NCBI GenBank assembly: GCA_002708145.1
Contig: PAOV01000017.1
Coordinates: 8,440-23,810, forward strand
DNA length: 15,371 nucleotides
Reading direction: 5' to 3'
Source: Chloroflexota bacterium
GTDB lineage: Bacteria > Chloroflexota > Dehalococcoidia > Lucifugimonadales > Lucifugimonadaceae
Shown: piece after piece, positions 1 through 7,023 of the stretch
Layout of the letters: each line of letters opens with the position of its first letter
How positions within the stretch are numbered: position 1 is the first letter of the stretch
Notes under the pieces: model-generated
The model's database searches: none
Seen by the model: the letters and a program-made list of their open reading frames with translations, nothing else
Told to the model about the DNA's origin: nothing
Program-made: the position numbers and the translations under genes

Positions 1-1
1 T

Positions 2-649
2 TTTTCATCGGGTATATTTTTAGTTGTTATTTTTAGATTATTATTTATTGATTTTGAAAACTTTGATCTGGCTAGTTATCAAATAGTTTTCAATGAAAGG
101 TTCCTGGTGTTTTTTGTGGCAATATTATGTCTGTCAGCTAGCTCTTATTTTTATTTTTTAGAAATGAAAAAAAAGGAAAAAAAATTATATACAAGAAATT
201 TGTTTTTTAAAATTACTAATAAAAACCTTGATTCAATAAGAGAAAATTTATCAATAAGAAACTTATTTATATTTACAATAGTAGCGACTAACTTTTTCAT
301 AGTTTGGTCCATTAGTTTTGAAATTACATCAGTTTTTGATAGTAATATTTTTGATTTTGATAATGATACAAAATCTTATGCAAAAGCCCTAGGTCTGACA
401 ATTTTTTGGGGAATATATGCTGGTATTTTACTTATTATAGGTATTTCTAAAAGGTCCTATCAGATTAGATCTGCAGCGATATTTTTACTTGCTATACCCG
501 TAGTAAAACTTTTCGTATATGACACATTTAATTTGGAACAAATTTATAGAATAACATCATATGTTTTTTTGGGAGTTTTATTAATTATTGGAGGATTTAT
601 GTATCAAAAATATGAGGATAGAATTAAGGAATTTATCCTAAAGGACTAA
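2..649 (+). CDS. DUF2339 family multi-pass membrane protein, C-terminal part (5' end outside window)
   Basis: The reading frame is open from base 2 to the TAA at 647-649, so the gene is cut by the left window edge. An internal GTG at 107 is not the start, because in-frame coding continues upstream without a stop. What is visible is a chain of hydrophobic helices separated by short polar, Lys-rich loops. The C-terminal part carries a pattern typical of DUF2339 membrane proteins: a WGIYAG helix, a Lys/Arg turn, an AIPVVKLFVYD segment, an IYRITSY segment and a final helix ending in a YQKYEDR tail. DUF2339 proteins are large integral membrane proteins whose biochemical role is unknown, so no function is assigned. 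The next gene starts 5 nt downstream and is probably co-transcribed. Family assignment is from recalled motif resemblance. Confidence 0.85.
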   Translation, partial: FSSGIFLVVIFRLLFIDFENFDLASYQIVFNERFLVFFVAILCLSASSYFYFLEMKKKEKKLYTRNLFFKITNKNLDSIRENLSIRNLFIFTIVATNFFIVWSISFEITSVFDSNIFDFDNDTKSYAKALGLTIFWGIYAGILLIIGISKRSYQIRSAAIFLLAIPVVKLFVYDTFNLEQIYRITSYVFLGVLLIIGGFMYQKYEDRIKEFILKD

Positions 650-654
650 CTAAA

Positions 655-1110
655 ATGAATTGTTCTATGTGCGGTATTCTTTTAGAAGAAAATCTTTCTT
701 TTTGTGGTAAGTGTGGTATGAAATTACCTAAGGATGATGTCAGTATTTCTATAAAAAAAAAATTATATATAGATAAAAACGACGGTTTTAAGAAAGGCTT
801 AATAAAAGTAGCAAAATTAGATTTCATAGCTTTAGTATTATTTATGATCGATAATTTTATTTTGTATGAATTTCAAGATTTATATCCTATAGTTTCATTT
901 GTTGCAATTGTTGGAATTATTTTAGTTCCAATTATTTCATTAGCTTTTTACAGAGGACAAAGACTTGGGATTTTACTTGCTTGGATAGTTACGATATTTT
1001 TTGTAATTCCTGCCTTTATTGCAATAAGTATGCTTGCAGATAACTTAAGAGGTTTAGATGATAATTTTTCTGATCCCCCTATATTTTCTGAGGATTATTC
1101 AGAAACATAA
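655..1110 (+). CDS. Small zinc-ribbon membrane protein
   Basis: This is a 151-residue protein with an N-terminal zinc ribbon made of two CxxC knuckles (Cys3/Cys6 and Cys17/Cys20). A charged Lys-rich linker follows (about 27-53), then three predicted membrane helices near 56-71, 77-99 and 104-126, and an acidic tail rich in Asp, Ser and Glu. The ribbon resembles the zinc-ribbon domains found at the N-terminus of many small uncharacterised membrane proteins. It should face the cytoplasm if the positive-inside rule holds. The ATG has an AAAGGA ribosome-binding site at 640-645, inside the end of the DUF2339 gene, which supports both the start and co-transcription with that gene. The function is not known and no enzymatic motif is visible. 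Confidence 0.8.
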   Translation: MNCSMCGILLEENLSFCGKCGMKLPKDDVSISIKKKLYIDKNDGFKKGLIKVAKLDFIALVLFMIDNFILYEFQDLYPIVSFVAIVGIILVPIISLAFYRGQRLGILLAWIVTIFFVIPAFIAISMLADNLRGLDDNFSDPPIFSEDYSET

Positions 1111-1135
1111 AGTGATAAAAGATTACAATATTTAA

Positions 1136-1211
1136 TGGTACCCCTGGCGTGAATCGAACACGCGACACATGGTTTAGGAAACCATTGCTCTATCCACTGA
1201 GCTACAGGGGC
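1136..1211 (-). tRNA. tRNA-Arg (anticodon CCU), CCA encoded
   Basis: The minus strand folds into a full cloverleaf. The acceptor stem GCCCCTG pairs with CAGGGGT (with a G-U pair at the first position) and the D arm is GCTC/GAGC. The anticodon stem ATGGT/ACCAT holds the loop TTCCTAA, and the T arm GCGTG/CACGC holds the loop TTCGATT. The anticodon CCT lies at 1176-1178 and reads the AGG Arg codon. The discriminator base is A and the 3' CCA is encoded at 1138-1136. The gene sits alone on the minus strand between a plus-strand gene end and the B12 riboswitch. A TATCAT box at 1230-1225 could be its -10 element, but no good -35 is visible. Confidence 0.95.
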
Positions 1212-1269
1212 ATATTATTCTTTAATGATACAAAATAACTTAATATAAAAAATTTACTATTTTATTCTA

Positions 1270-1301
1270 TTTACTTAATTTTTTAATTTAAGTAATATAA
1301 C
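1270..1301 (+). promoter_or_regulatory. Candidate promoter of the B12 riboswitch/btu operon
   Basis: TATAAC at 1296-1301 is a 5/6 match to a -10 box and would start transcription near 1308, just before the riboswitch. An overlapping alternative pairs TTTACT at 1270-1275 (4/6 to -35) with TAATAT at 1293-1298 across 17 bp. The best -10 lacks an optimally spaced -35, so the exact box is uncertain. Placement relative to the riboswitch is the main support. Confidence 0.35.
1271..1295. repeat. 8-bp perfect inverted repeat, TTACTTAA-N9-TTAAGTAA
   Basis: The arms at 1271-1278 and 1288-1295 are perfectly complementary and are separated by a 9-nt AT-rich spacer. The repeat lies between the tRNA and the riboswitch, where the promoter of the B12 operon should be. 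Neither side is followed by a T-run, so a terminator is unlikely. An operator site is possible, but in such AT-rich DNA chance symmetry cannot be excluded. Confidence 0.35.
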
Positions 1302-1311
1302 CTAGTAGATA

Positions 1312-1412
1312 ATTCTTAGGTGCTCAATTAGAGAGAATAGGGAAGATGGTGAAAATCCATCACGGTCGCGCCACTGTATTTGATAACTCATAAGTCAGGA
1401 GACCTGCCTAAG
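1312..1412 (+). ncRNA. Cobalamin (B12) riboswitch aptamer
   Basis: The conserved cobalamin aptamer core is readable in order. TAGGTGC lies at the 5' end, the GGGAAGATGG segment at about 1340-1349, GAAAATCC at 1351-1358, the invariant GCCACTG at 1370-1376, and the B12 box AAGTCAGGAGACCTGCC at 1392-1408. CTTAGG at 1315-1320 pairs with CCTAAG at 1407-1412 to close the outer stem. GATGG at 1345-1349 pairs with CCATC at 1357-1361. These RNAs bind adenosyl- or other cobalamins and normally repress downstream genes when the vitamin is plentiful. The gene directly downstream is a B12-type ABC permease, which agrees with the call. Confidence 0.95.
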
Positions 1413-1438
1413 TTTTTTTTATCTAGCTCTTCGCGATA

Positions 1439-1480
1439 AAGGGTATAAAAATTATTATATTTTTTTACCTTAATTTTTTT
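1439..1480 (+). terminator. Probable attenuator hairpin of the cobalamin riboswitch
   Basis: AAGG at 1439-1442 pairs with CCTT at 1468-1471. The stem continues, with one bulge and one mismatch, through TA and an A-run (1444-1451) against a T-run and TA (1460-1467). The hairpin is followed by seven T residues at 1474-1480, which end one base before the ATG at 1482. This layout is that of an intrinsic terminator serving as the riboswitch expression platform. The stem is mostly A-T and imperfect, so its strength is doubtful. A second small hairpin, TTTATC (1418-1423) with GATAAA (1435-1440), overlaps its first bases and could be the competing structure. Confidence 0.5.
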
Positions 1481-1481
1481 A

Positions 1482-2543
1482 ATGAGTTTAGGTACTGAAG
1501 TGAGAAATATAATAATTAAAAATCGAAAATCTCAAACTTTATTAGTTTTTTCTACTATATTTATTTTTCTCTCTTTTGTAGTTTCCTTTATTTCCTTATC
1601 ATCAGGGCATATAAATATTTCTATCTCAGAAGTCTTAAGGATAGTTTTTCAAAATAATTCAGATAATTTGGTTCATGATTCAGTAGTGTGGGATATAAGA
1701 CTGCCAAGGATAATACTTTCTTTTTTTGTAGGCTTAGCTTTATCAATTTCAGGCGTAGTGCTTCAAGGATTATTTAGAAATCCACTTGCTGATCCTTCTA
1801 TTTTAGGTGTTTCTGCTGGAGCAGCCTTGGGAGCCGTTATTCCTATATCCCTTGCAATACATACCGTTAATATATTGATTATCCCGCTATTTTCTTTATT
1901 AGGTGGACTAATTGCTGCGTTTTTGGTATTCACTATATATATTTTTGTTCCACAGAAATCTAATACAATATTACTTCTTTCCGGTATAGCAATTGGTGCT
2001 TTCCTAAATTCTTTGATTACTTTATCAGTTTACTTAAGTGATAGCCCATTTCAAATGAGAGCAATATTTTTTTGGCTAATTGGCGGCTTTGAATCGACTA
2101 GATGGGAGCATATAAATATTTCTATACCTCTAATTATTTTATCTTTGATTTTCCTTATATACAGATCAAAGGAAATAAATCTAATAATGATTGGGGATGA
2201 ATATGCTTCATCTGTTGGTGTGCAAAAAAACAGAGTTGTATTGTCATCTTTATTCTTTGCTACATTAGCTACATCAGCCGCTGTTTCTGTAAGTGGAATT
2301 TTGGCTTTCGTTGGTCTTGTTGTGCCTCATCTAATCAGACTTCTTATAGGTCATGACAACAGATTACTTTTGCCTATATCTGCTTTAGCAGGAGGGTTTT
2401 TTGTTTTATCTATGGATTTTATTACTAGAATATTTTTCGCTTCCTCTGAACTAAGAGTAGGGGTGATAATGAGCCTCATTGGAGGCCCATTTTTTTTGTT
2501 TTTACTAATTAAAAATAACTTCTTAAGGAGGAGTTTTTCATGA
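1482..2543 (+). CDS. btuC: B12 (cobalamin) ABC transporter permease, BtuC/FecCD family
   Basis: This is the membrane-spanning subunit of a vitamin B12 importer in the cytoplasmic membrane. The 353-residue length and about ten hydrophobic segments fit FecCD/BtuC permeases. Family signatures include RLPRIILSFFVGLALSISG (about 73-91), the RNPLADPSILGVSAGA stretch (99-114), the coupling-helix motif GDEYASSVGV (238-247) that contacts the ATPase, and FVGLVVPHLIRLLIGHDNR (276-294). FecCD permeases also carry iron-siderophore or haem; the cobalamin riboswitch directly upstream argues for B12. The ATG at 1482 has no Shine-Dalgarno sequence and sits right after the attenuator T-run. A GTG at 1500 (codon 7), preceded by AGG at 1490-1492, is a credible alternative start. 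The stop overlaps the next start as ATGA, indicating translational coupling. Confidence 0.93.
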   Translation: MSLGTEVRNIIIKNRKSQTLLVFSTIFIFLSFVVSFISLSSGHINISISEVLRIVFQNNSDNLVHDSVVWDIRLPRIILSFFVGLALSISGVVLQGLFRNPLADPSILGVSAGAALGAVIPISLAIHTVNILIIPLFSLLGGLIAAFLVFTIYIFVPQKSNTILLLSGIAIGAFLNSLITLSVYLSDSPFQMRAIFFWLIGGFESTRWEHINISIPLIILSLIFLIYRSKEINLIMIGDEYASSVGVQKNRVVLSSLFFATLATSAAVSVSGILAFVGLVVPHLIRLLIGHDNRLLLPISALAGGFFVLSMDFITRIFFASSELRVGVIMSLIGGPFFLFLLIKNNFLRRSFS

Positions 2544-3631
2544 AAATAACTAAATTATTAATGTCGGCACTTATTATTATTCTTTTTGCCTGTGGAGGTG
2601 GCAATGAAAAGAATCAAACAAGTCAAATAACTAAACTACAACCTACACCTCTTCCAGCTGAACCTGCAAGTAAAGCAATGCCAGCTTTGCCTGCTAGCAC
2701 AGTGACTCCAGTAAATAGATTCGAAGATGAATTATCAAAAATAAGTTATATTTCGGATCCAAAAAATATTTCCTGGCCAAGGGTTTTAGAAATTAATAAT
2801 AAATACATCTATATTGAAGAAAAACCTGATAGAGTAGCTACGATTTCTTTAGGTCATGATGAGATATTATTTGGAATCACTGATAAAAGCCAAATTATTG
2901 CCACAACAAGTTTTGCTCAAGACTCAAATAGCAATATTTATTCAAAAGCTGAAGGATTACCAATAATTAGTAGTGATCCTGAAAATGTCATAGCTTTGAA
3001 CCCTGATATAGTTTTTGCTGATTCTTATGCTTCAGTAGACCTTATAGATGCTTTAGAAGATTTTGGGATAATCGTTGTTCAAACTCAATTAGGTAATTCT
3101 ATTGAAGATAGATATAATGATCTTTGGTTAATGGCTTATGCAACTGGCAATCTTGATAATGCAGAAATTCTTGCAGGGGATATAGAAAATAAAGTAAATA
3201 TATTAACTTCTGTATCCAATGAAGATAAAAAATCAATTAAAACAGTCTTGGCACTCTCTTGGTGGGATGCATATTGGACTGCAGGTGATGGTTCTACTGA
3301 AGATTCTGTTATTACTTTGGGAGGAGGAATAAATGCCGCATCTGAAGCTGGAATTCAATCAAATACAACTATAGATAAAGAACAGTTAATGTCTATCAAT
3401 CCAGATATTATTGTTATAACTCAATCACCAGAATGGGGAGGAGAAGATTTTTATCAACAACTCATAAGTGATACTTCATTAGGTTCAATTAATGCTATTA
3501 ATAATTCAGAAGTATATCTTGTGAATTCAAATTGGTGGACAACTCTTTCCTATTGGAATATAAAAGGTTCACAAGAGCTTGCAAAAATTATCTATGGGGA
3601 AGATAGTTTTGAAGGTTTTGGAGACTTTTAA
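2540..3631 (+). CDS. btuF: B12-binding lipoprotein of the ABC importer (BtuF-like)
   Basis: This is the extracytoplasmic binding protein that would capture cobalamin and deliver it to the permease. Residues 1-17 form a lipoprotein signal peptide ending in the lipobox LFAC, so Cys18 would be lipidated and the protein membrane-anchored. A Pro/Ala/Thr-rich linker follows (about 33-57). The rest is the class III periplasmic-binding fold (Fe/B12 type): RVATISLGHDEILFGI near 98-113, an ALNPDIVFA segment in the N lobe, an INPDIIVIT segment in the C lobe and a terminal helix with SQELAKIIYGE. At 363 residues it is slightly longer than E. coli BtuF because of the linker. A strong AAGGAGG ribosome-binding site (2525-2531) precedes the ATG, which overlaps the btuC stop. 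The B12 assignment rests on the riboswitch; the fold alone would also fit iron-siderophore binding. Confidence 0.92.
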   Translation: MKITKLLMSALIIILFACGGGNEKNQTSQITKLQPTPLPAEPASKAMPALPASTVTPVNRFEDELSKISYISDPKNISWPRVLEINNKYIYIEEKPDRVATISLGHDEILFGITDKSQIIATTSFAQDSNSNIYSKAEGLPIISSDPENVIALNPDIVFADSYASVDLIDALEDFGIIVVQTQLGNSIEDRYNDLWLMAYATGNLDNAEILAGDIENKVNILTSVSNEDKKSIKTVLALSWWDAYWTAGDGSTEDSVITLGGGINAASEAGIQSNTTIDKEQLMSINPDIIVITQSPEWGGEDFYQQLISDTSLGSINAINNSEVYLVNSNWWTTLSYWNIKGSQELAKIIYGEDSFEGFGDF

Positions 3632-3644
3632 ATTAGGTAGATTA

Positions 3645-4376
3645 ATGATTAGTGTTAAAAACATAAGTTTTGCATATAGAGAGAAATTGATAATAGATGA
3701 TATTTCAATAGATTTGTCATCTGATTCAATTGGGATCTTAGGTCCTAATGGATCTGGCAAAACAACACTATTAAAAATTATCTCAGGTTTATTAAAAAGT
3801 AATAGAGGAGAAATTTTCATAGATAATAATAATATATTGAATTTTTCTCCTCGGGAACTCGCGAAAATATTTGCAATTGTATCTCAAGAATATGAGCCAA
3901 CTTATGGATTTTCAGTAGAAGAGATTATAGAGATGGGTAGATATCCTTATTTATCTTTTTGGGGTTTTCAAGGAAAAAAAGATAAAAAAATTATTCATCA
4001 AACCATAGAATTATTAAATTTAGAGACACTTAGAAAAAATAAAACAGAAGATCTTTCATCTGGTGAAAAACAAAAAGTAAGATTCGCAAGAGCTTTGGTG
4101 CAACAGCCCAAATATTTGCTATTAGATGAACCCACATCAAATTTAGATTTATCGAATAAATTATTAGTAACTCAGGTACTGAGCAAAATCAAAGAGATAG
4201 GGGCAAAAATAATTATTACTTCTCATGATATAGATTTTATTAGATATAATACCACTCAATCAGTTATGTTATCTTTTGGTTCAATAATTTATTCTGGTTT
4301 GTCCACAAAGATAATAAATAAAAAAAACATAAAACAACTATTCAAATTAAGCTCTTTGCCTGATTGGGTTATATAA
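3645..4376 (+). CDS. btuD: B12 ABC transporter ATPase (BtuD/FecE-like)
   Basis: This is the ATP-hydrolysing subunit on the cytoplasmic face of the importer. In the 243-residue protein the Walker A motif GPNGSGKT is at 33-40 and the Q-loop Gln is at 81. The ABC signature LSSGE is at 137-141, Walker B LLLDEP at 158-163 and the switch His at 194 in TSHD. I chose the ATG at 3645 because it has AGGTAG at 3634-3639 and lies 13 nt after the btuF stop. The frame stays open upstream to an ATG at 3579, but that would overlap btuF by 53 nt and add 22 residues absent from typical homologues. It completes the btuC-btuF-btuD unit; a possible terminator follows. The signature has Ser in place of the first Gly of LSGGE, which is common in this subfamily. 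Confidence 0.92.
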   Translation: MISVKNISFAYREKLIIDDISIDLSSDSIGILGPNGSGKTTLLKIISGLLKSNRGEIFIDNNNILNFSPRELAKIFAIVSQEYEPTYGFSVEEIIEMGRYPYLSFWGFQGKKDKKIIHQTIELLNLETLRKNKTEDLSSGEKQKVRFARALVQQPKYLLLDEPTSNLDLSNKLLVTQVLSKIKEIGAKIIITSHDIDFIRYNTTQSVMLSFGSIIYSGLSTKIINKKNIKQLFKLSSLPDWVI

Positions 4377-4385
4377 AAAATAATA

Positions 4386-4414
4386 CCTAATTTATTTTAT
4401 TCAAATAAAATAGG
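4386..4414 (+). terminator. Possible terminator hairpin after btuD
   Basis: CCTAATTTATTT at 4386-4397 pairs with AAATAAAATAGG at 4403-4414 (4 bp, one A-A mismatch, then 7 bp) around a 5-nt loop. It starts 9 nt after the btuD stop, where the operon should end. No clean T-run follows, only ATAGATATTTTC, so it may be a weak terminator or simply a stabilising 3' hairpin. Confidence 0.4.
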
Positions 4415-4415
4415 A

Positions 4416-4444
4416 TAGATATTTTCATAATTACAAACTATAAT
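4416..4444 (+). promoter_or_regulatory. Candidate promoter for the transketolase-like gene cluster
   Basis: A perfect -10 hexamer TATAAT at 4439-4444 lies 17 bp downstream of TAGATA (4416-4421), a 4/6 match to TTGACA. Transcription would begin near 4451, giving a leader of about 30 nt that contains the AGGGAG ribosome-binding site (4467-4472) for the ATG at 4482. Box match, spacing and position at the head of a co-directional gene group all agree. Confidence 0.55.
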
Positions 4445-4481
4445 TGCGTAGGAGAATTCAAAACATAGGGAGAATGTTTTA

Positions 4482-7010
4482 ATGACTAATAAAATAAACG
4501 TAATTTCATCTGCGAACAATTCTAATGAAGTTAGTAATTTAGTAAATTTGCCAATTTACGATAAAACGATGCTTGAGGATATTGGATTTATGACAACAAT
4601 GACCTTTGTAATGATGTGTAATTATCATCAAACAGGGCATTTTGGTGGACCCACAGCTTATACTCCCTATGTAGTTGCTTCTCATCTAGCTGGTCCGGAA
4701 AATGGTGGAATGACCTTCGATTATAGAAATCCAAAACACCCGTTTGCGGATAAATTTTTGCTTGCCGGTGGGCATAATGCTCCAGCAACATATGCTTTAT
4801 GGATGATTATGGGAGAATCTTTACAGAGAGAATATGAAAATACAAAAGATGAAAAATATAAAATAGATCCAAAAACTTCTATGCTTTCTATAGATTCACT
4901 TGGTTTTAGGAGAGGAGCAGGCGCTCTTTCAACTATTTTAGAAGATAATAATCTCACTGATCATCCGTCTATGTCTCAAGCAAAAATCAGAGGTATAAAA
5001 TCACTTTCTGGGCATTCTGAATCTACGGATTTAACTAATGATGTAAATGGTGGACCTTCTGGGATAGGTATAGCTACTGCTGCAGGAAAGGCTGCTTTTT
5101 GGGATATGATGGGAGCTGATCCATCATTGAAAATTATAGCTATTGAGGGTGAATTTGCACTAACATCTGGGCATTCTCAAGAGTTTAAAACTCAAGCTGT
5201 TGCACAAAGGGTTGGTAAAAGACTAAGAGTTTTAATGTCTTACAACAATGCAGGTATTGATGATGAGCTAGTTGGAAGTATAGTCAAAGAAGACACTTAT
5301 AAAATAGAAGATCAATGGTCTTCTTATGGATGGAATGTTTTTAAGTTAGATGATGCCACTGATTATGATCAAGTTATTGCTTCTCTAAAAATTATGGAAG
5401 AGTGGGATAGTTCTGATCGTAGGCCAATGATAGTTGTTGGGAAAACTGTAAAGGGGTATTGGCCGGGTGCTGTAGATGGAAAATTACCAGGAAATGTTTC
5501 TCAGGTTAAAGATCATGCAAGTCATGCATATGGCATGCCTATGAATGGTGAATATTTCCAAGCTTTAGCAAAATCTTTTGAAAATAAATATGACGTAAAA
5601 TTTGAAGGAATATATGATGGGCCGGTCACTGATATTTCCGAAAAATTTGTTCAACTGAAAACGAACATAGATATCATTATGTCTGTTCTAGAAAAAAAGG
5701 GTATTGGAAAATGGTTATCTAATAAACTTGTTGAGATTGGTGATAAAGTCAATGATAATTTACCTCTCAGAGTAGAATCACAAAAAGACCCTTTTCAAGA
5801 TGAAAGATTACTGGTGAAGAATTTGCCTTCAAGTTCAACTGATGTCTCAGTAACTAATCCAGTTACTAATGAAAAAAAAGATATAAAAATTACATTATAT
5901 GAACAGCCAGGTGCTAATAAAGGCACAAGAAGAGCAATATCAGAGATAATAAAATGGGCTAACTATGTAACAGATAATAGATTTGTTATAGCAGCTGCTG
6001 ATTTAGCTGAGTCAATTAACGTTGATGGAGGTTCTTTGTGGGGACATTATGACCCAGTGGATAATATAGTTGGAAATAGATTAAAGGCTGGTATTCAAGA
6101 AGCAGGAAATGCTTCTACAGTGGTAGGTTTTACAAGTCAAAGTTTGTCAAAAGACCCTGATGTTCATTCGGGAGTATGGGCTATTTCAGGTACCTATGGG
6201 GCTTTTACACCATTAATGTATTTACCACTACGTGTTTGGAGTCAACAAAATCAAGACTCACCTTTTAGATTGGGTGTAGCACATATTCTAGCTGGGCATT
6301 CAGGTCCAGAAACTGCTGCTGACGCAAGAACTCATTTTGGCATATTCTCGCCTCAAGTGTGGAAATTATTTCCTAAAGGTCAAGTAATTATATTAAGTTT
6401 TTGGGATTATAATGATGTTGCTCCAGGTTATTTTGCTGCCGCAGAAATTGCAGCTCGCGACCCTAAGGTTGGAATAATAGTTTTAGAAGTTGCTAGGCCA
6501 GATTTTCCAGTAGCAGATAGGTCAAAATTTTCAGATTCTGATATAAATGCAGCTTCAAAAGGCATGTATCTTATCAGAGATTACGATGATTCTAAGCCTA
6601 AACATGGAGTGATAATAGTTCAAGGATCTAGCTCTACAGTTAATCTAGTAAATATAATTAATAAAATTGAACAAAAAGGTGTTAATGTAAAAATTGTTTC
6701 TGCAATTAGTGAAGAATTATTTAATCATCAATCTATTGCTTATAAAGAAAAAGTTCTCTCTAATAAAGATAAAAATAATTGTATGGTTATAACAACTGGA
6801 ACAAAAAGAGTTTGGCCAGTGTCTGGCTTAGGACAGTTGACTGAAGAATATTCCTTAACTTCTGACTCAGATGATCAGTGGCTAACTGGAGGCTCAGAGG
6901 ATGATGTTATAAAGGAAGCAAAATTAGATGAAGATTCAATTTTAAATGCAGTATTAAAATTTGCTAATGATCATGATGACAGAATTAAAAGGTTAAATAA
7001 TTCTATCTAA
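4482..7010 (+). CDS. Transketolase-family thiamine-diphosphate enzyme, substrate unknown
   Basis: This 842-residue protein has the two-domain thiamine-diphosphate (ThDP) architecture of transketolase. In the N-terminal PP domain, GHFGGP (52-57), GGHNAP (96-101), GHSE (177-180) and GGPSGIGIATAAG (190-202) match the transketolase positions GHPG, GHG, GHPE and GPLGQG. The cofactor motif reads GEF (223-225) with Asn255/Asn256 about 30 residues on, rather than GDG...N. His345/His348 in DHASHAYG align with the HDSHG region. In the C-terminal Pyr domain, AADLAESIN (505-513), GIQEAGNAS (537-545, catalytic Glu540), GHSGPE (605-610) and THFG (617-620) match DLxxSN, GIREHAM, THDSxGxGED and THQP. The segment between the domains (about 360-475) is far longer than in a 660-residue transketolase. 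The reaction is probably two-carbon (ketol) transfer or a related ThDP reaction; the substrate is not inferable. AGGGAG precedes the ATG, and an SRPBCC gene follows 13 nt after the stop. Confidence 0.82.
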   Translation: MTNKINVISSANNSNEVSNLVNLPIYDKTMLEDIGFMTTMTFVMMCNYHQTGHFGGPTAYTPYVVASHLAGPENGGMTFDYRNPKHPFADKFLLAGGHNAPATYALWMIMGESLQREYENTKDEKYKIDPKTSMLSIDSLGFRRGAGALSTILEDNNLTDHPSMSQAKIRGIKSLSGHSESTDLTNDVNGGPSGIGIATAAGKAAFWDMMGADPSLKIIAIEGEFALTSGHSQEFKTQAVAQRVGKRLRVLMSYNNAGIDDELVGSIVKEDTYKIEDQWSSYGWNVFKLDDATDYDQVIASLKIMEEWDSSDRRPMIVVGKTVKGYWPGAVDGKLPGNVSQVKDHASHAYGMPMNGEYFQALAKSFENKYDVKFEGIYDGPVTDISEKFVQLKTNIDIIMSVLEKKGIGKWLSNKLVEIGDKVNDNLPLRVESQKDPFQDERLLVKNLPSSSTDVSVTNPVTNEKKDIKITLYEQPGANKGTRRAISEIIKWANYVTDNRFVIAAADLAESINVDGGSLWGHYDPVDNIVGNRLKAGIQEAGNASTVVGFTSQSLSKDPDVHSGVWAISGTYGAFTPLMYLPLRVWSQQNQDSPFRLGVAHILAGHSGPETAADARTHFGIFSPQVWKLFPKGQVIILSFWDYNDVAPGYFAAAEIAARDPKVGIIVLEVARPDFPVADRSKFSDSDINAASKGMYLIRDYDDSKPKHGVIIVQGSSSTVNLVNIINKIEQKGVNVKIVSAISEELFNHQSIAYKEKVLSNKDKNNCMVITTGTKRVWPVSGLGQLTEEYSLTSDSDDQWLTGGSEDDVIKEAKLDEDSILNAVLKFANDHDDRIKRLNNSI

Positions 7011-7023
7011 AAGAAATTCATAA

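Noticed and set aside
633..827. Antisense open frame across the DUF2339/zinc-ribbon junction
   Set aside because: It overlaps the zinc-ribbon coding region with its conserved CxxC pairs; no ribosome-binding site is evident.
1413..1420. Run of eight T directly after the riboswitch closing stem, as a terminator
   Set aside because: The preceding stem is the aptamer's own P1, which is not a compact terminator hairpin; the later hairpin at 1439-1471 with its own T-run fits better.
3579..3644. Upstream extension of btuD to an ATG at 3579
   Set aside because: It would overlap btuF by 53 nt, add 22 residues before the usual start of this ATPase family, and ignore the AGGTAG site just before the ATG at 3645.
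4588..4957. Antisense open frames inside the transketolase-like gene
   Set aside because: They have no family features or ribosome-binding sites and mirror the codon pattern of the well-supported plus-strand gene.
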